Positions 62,043 through 64,000 of a stretch of DNA of 64,000 nt are shown in pieces; position 1 is the first letter of the stretch; every line of letters starts with the position of its first letter. Below the pieces are notes generated by a model. The model did no database searches. It was not told where the DNA came from and worked only from the letters and a program-made list of their open reading frames with translations. This DNA is from Atopsyche davidsoni (Eukaryota; Arthropoda; Insecta; Trichoptera; Hydrobiosidae). The position numbers and the translations under genes are program-made. The stretch spans positions 3,720,001 to 3,784,000 of the forward strand of contig JAILWY010000012.1 in NCBI GenBank assembly GCA_022113835.1. The letters run 5' to 3'.

Positions 62043-64000
62043 AATATTTGTTAAATTTCCAGTGATTTTATATGATATTATATAAAAAAAATTAGATAGT
62101 GTATAAAAATACTCATAGACTTCAATATTATTTTATTATGTCAAAACAACAAATTTCTCATATTTTAAATAGCAAAATGCTTAAAATTTACATTTTTATA
62201 ACTATTTCTCCCAATACACATTAAAGTTGCAATTTTAATACTATTGTGTATTTTAAATTTATTTTTAGGAAAGAGGTGGCTTTATTATCAATAACTATAT
62301 TTATTATGGTTAAGATGCGTTTAGTGGATATTTTCACTCTTAAAAGTCATTGAAAGTACGTTTAAGTTAAATCATAAACATAGTTTATATTTTTAAAACT
62401 CGCGTTAGCTAACGTCGAAAACTTTGAAAGTTTACATTAAAGTTGAATTTATATTTGTAAACTTTAGTAGAAAGTTTACCGCTTGGCTGCTTATGTGGAT
62501 CGCACGTAATAACTGTTTATATTATTATTTCGTGAAAGAGCCATGGATGTTGAGTCTCAAGGCATTCTAATTTTGTCATGGTAACTTTTTTTGTTTAATA
62601 ACTATTTAGACAGATATATTTTTATAATAATTACTATATTAATCAATCTTAGTACAAAAATCAAACTAAGAGACGCTTTGTCCCGAGTATTAGAAATCGA
62701 CAAGCCAATATTACTGTGTCATTTTAAACCATTAATAAATATAATTAAAGTTCGATTTTTATACATTTATCAGATAAATAAGTATATATTGTATGATTCT
62801 CGTTTAATGATATTAAATAATATTTTTAGTATTATTGTCGACTTGAACTATTTTTGTTTTTCTAACAATTCTTCTTCGTCTCTTGAAAGGTAATTGTCTA
62901 ATAATGAAGAACACTGAGTGATAAGGGTTGTGTAAAAGAAAAATATATTCTCTGTGAGGTCACTTACAATATAATCTTTCATGAACATTAATCACAGAAA
63001 TACATTTAATTAAATATATAAATTTTAAGCTTTGTCCATCTTAAAAAAGGCATTAAACTTTTTTTTTAATTTAGGGATAATATTTAGAAAAGCTCTGATT
63101 ATTATATAGTACTCTGATTATAATAAAAGAATTTATTTTAAATATACTTTGAATTATTTAAAATAAATATTAATTCAAAACTCGAAAATTTCGTTGAGAA
63201 AAGGTTCTGTTTAGCAAAAAATGTTTTTTTTAACCAAGTACTTTTTTACAATTAAAAACATATTTTTAACTGAACTTCCTAGATTTAAGCTGTTTATTTT
63301 CTATACCTTCCTTCTACCACGTCGATCTATAAATCTATTATTTATAAAATATTATTCCATGCATTTTTTTTCTACAAAAGAAACCATTGAATTTAAATAA
63401 CATTGTCTTTATATAGATCTTCTATTTAATTTTCGTGATCTGAACACAACTTATATTTTTAGAATAAATCATCCGCATACAATTTTAACTTTAACCTTCT
63501 TATAAAAAACACATATACAATTTAAAATCACCATATAAAAAGGTCCTTTGTTGCACATCATTGTGCCCAAAAAAAATTATATTTCATATTATATTCAAGC
63601 CTGTAAGAGGTATGTCATTTTTTATGAAGATCGATACATGCCTCATAGTTTTTGATATCGTTATTTTTACAACTACGTAATTCATGACGTCATCATGGCA
63701 TAAAATAATTTTGAAGTTGAAATTGTTTATTTTTGTTAATTGCTTTCCCAGCTTGGCTACATATTTGCCTAACATTTAGGTTGCCTGCCCCAGCTCTAAT
63801 GTTTACTTAGAATCTACAATTTAACTATTTGAGTTATCCACTTACATTGAATCTAATGTTACCCTAGCTCTAGTTATCAATTTATTTATCTATCTCTTGT
63901 ATTTAACTAATAGTAAATTACAGAAATCTTTCTAACAATAGGCGAAGCTTGCTTTCACGATAGACTGATTTAATTTTAAATACCCCTTCTTAAAATAAAA
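62043..64000. other. AT-rich spacer with one CRE palindrome
   Basis: AT-rich to the end of the window. At 63684-63693 lies ATGACGTCAT, a perfect CRE/bZIP palindrome, in a 40-bp less AT-rich patch. A 100-codon frame at 62591-62893 and a 63-codon minus frame at 63584-63775 are unrecognised and not called. Confidence 0.55.

Noticed and set aside
62591..62893. 100-codon plus-strand frame
   Set aside because: Rich in Ile, Asn and Tyr as expected from AT-rich DNA, with no motif recognised.

Overview
The window looks like 64 kb of AT-rich nuclear DNA from an arthropod, probably an insect; I cannot name the species. The reasons are the very high A+T background, the near absence of open reading frames above 100 codons, and the repeats present: a hAT (Buster-type) miniature transposon, a decayed non-LTR retrotransposon tail, tRNA-derived short repeats, and several hammerhead-ribozyme-like motifs of the kind carried by Penelope-like retroelements in invertebrates. 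Nothing resembles bacterial, organellar or viral gene organisation. I found no convincing host protein-coding exon, rRNA or functional tRNA gene. The region is best read as a gene desert or the inside of a very large intron.

Layout. The background is AT-rich spacer interrupted by about twenty non-coding islands of 200-700 bp with clearly higher GC and CpG content (for example 3175-3545, 7140-7400, 10055-10460, 14330-14720, 24461-24785, 28861-29620, 35691-36060, 37366-37660, 43251-43645, 47321-47790, 49786-50130, 51986-52400, 53686-54085, 54691-55070, 58426-58700). They lack coding potential but hold homeodomain, CRE/bZIP and POU-like words, as expected of enhancers around a developmental regulator. 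That reading is inference. The strongest island (28861-29620) carries a 97-bp C-rich tract able to form G-quadruplex DNA on the minus strand. No island lies beyond 58.7 kb.

Mobile and repeated DNA. A 214-bp hAT element at 29855-30068 has terminal inverted repeats and a perfect 8-bp target duplication. A frameshifted C-terminal piece of a non-LTR ORF2 lies at 44335-44662 (minus). tRNA-derived repeats lie at 52421-52490, 52815-52880, 55285-55510, 61403-61636 and 61690-62042, with a tail fragment at 19204-19245. The 55 kb and 61-62 kb members form one unusual family: a tRNA-like core, or a 25-bp perfect hairpin made from two opposed tRNA 3' halves, sits between inverted arms. The 61.4 kb and 61.8 kb copies are a 234-bp apparently identical direct repeat offset by 406 bp. 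Hammerhead-like cores, intact or degenerate, occur at about 14.16, 27.15, 32.1, 41.5, 51.35, 55.2 and 56.07 kb. A palindromic (TG)n(TA)n(CA)n microsatellite at 53029-53148 directly follows a 62-bp-period tandem repeat.

There is no gene set acting together here. The main interest is the tRNA-core foldback family, the scattered ribozyme-like motifs, and the island pattern.
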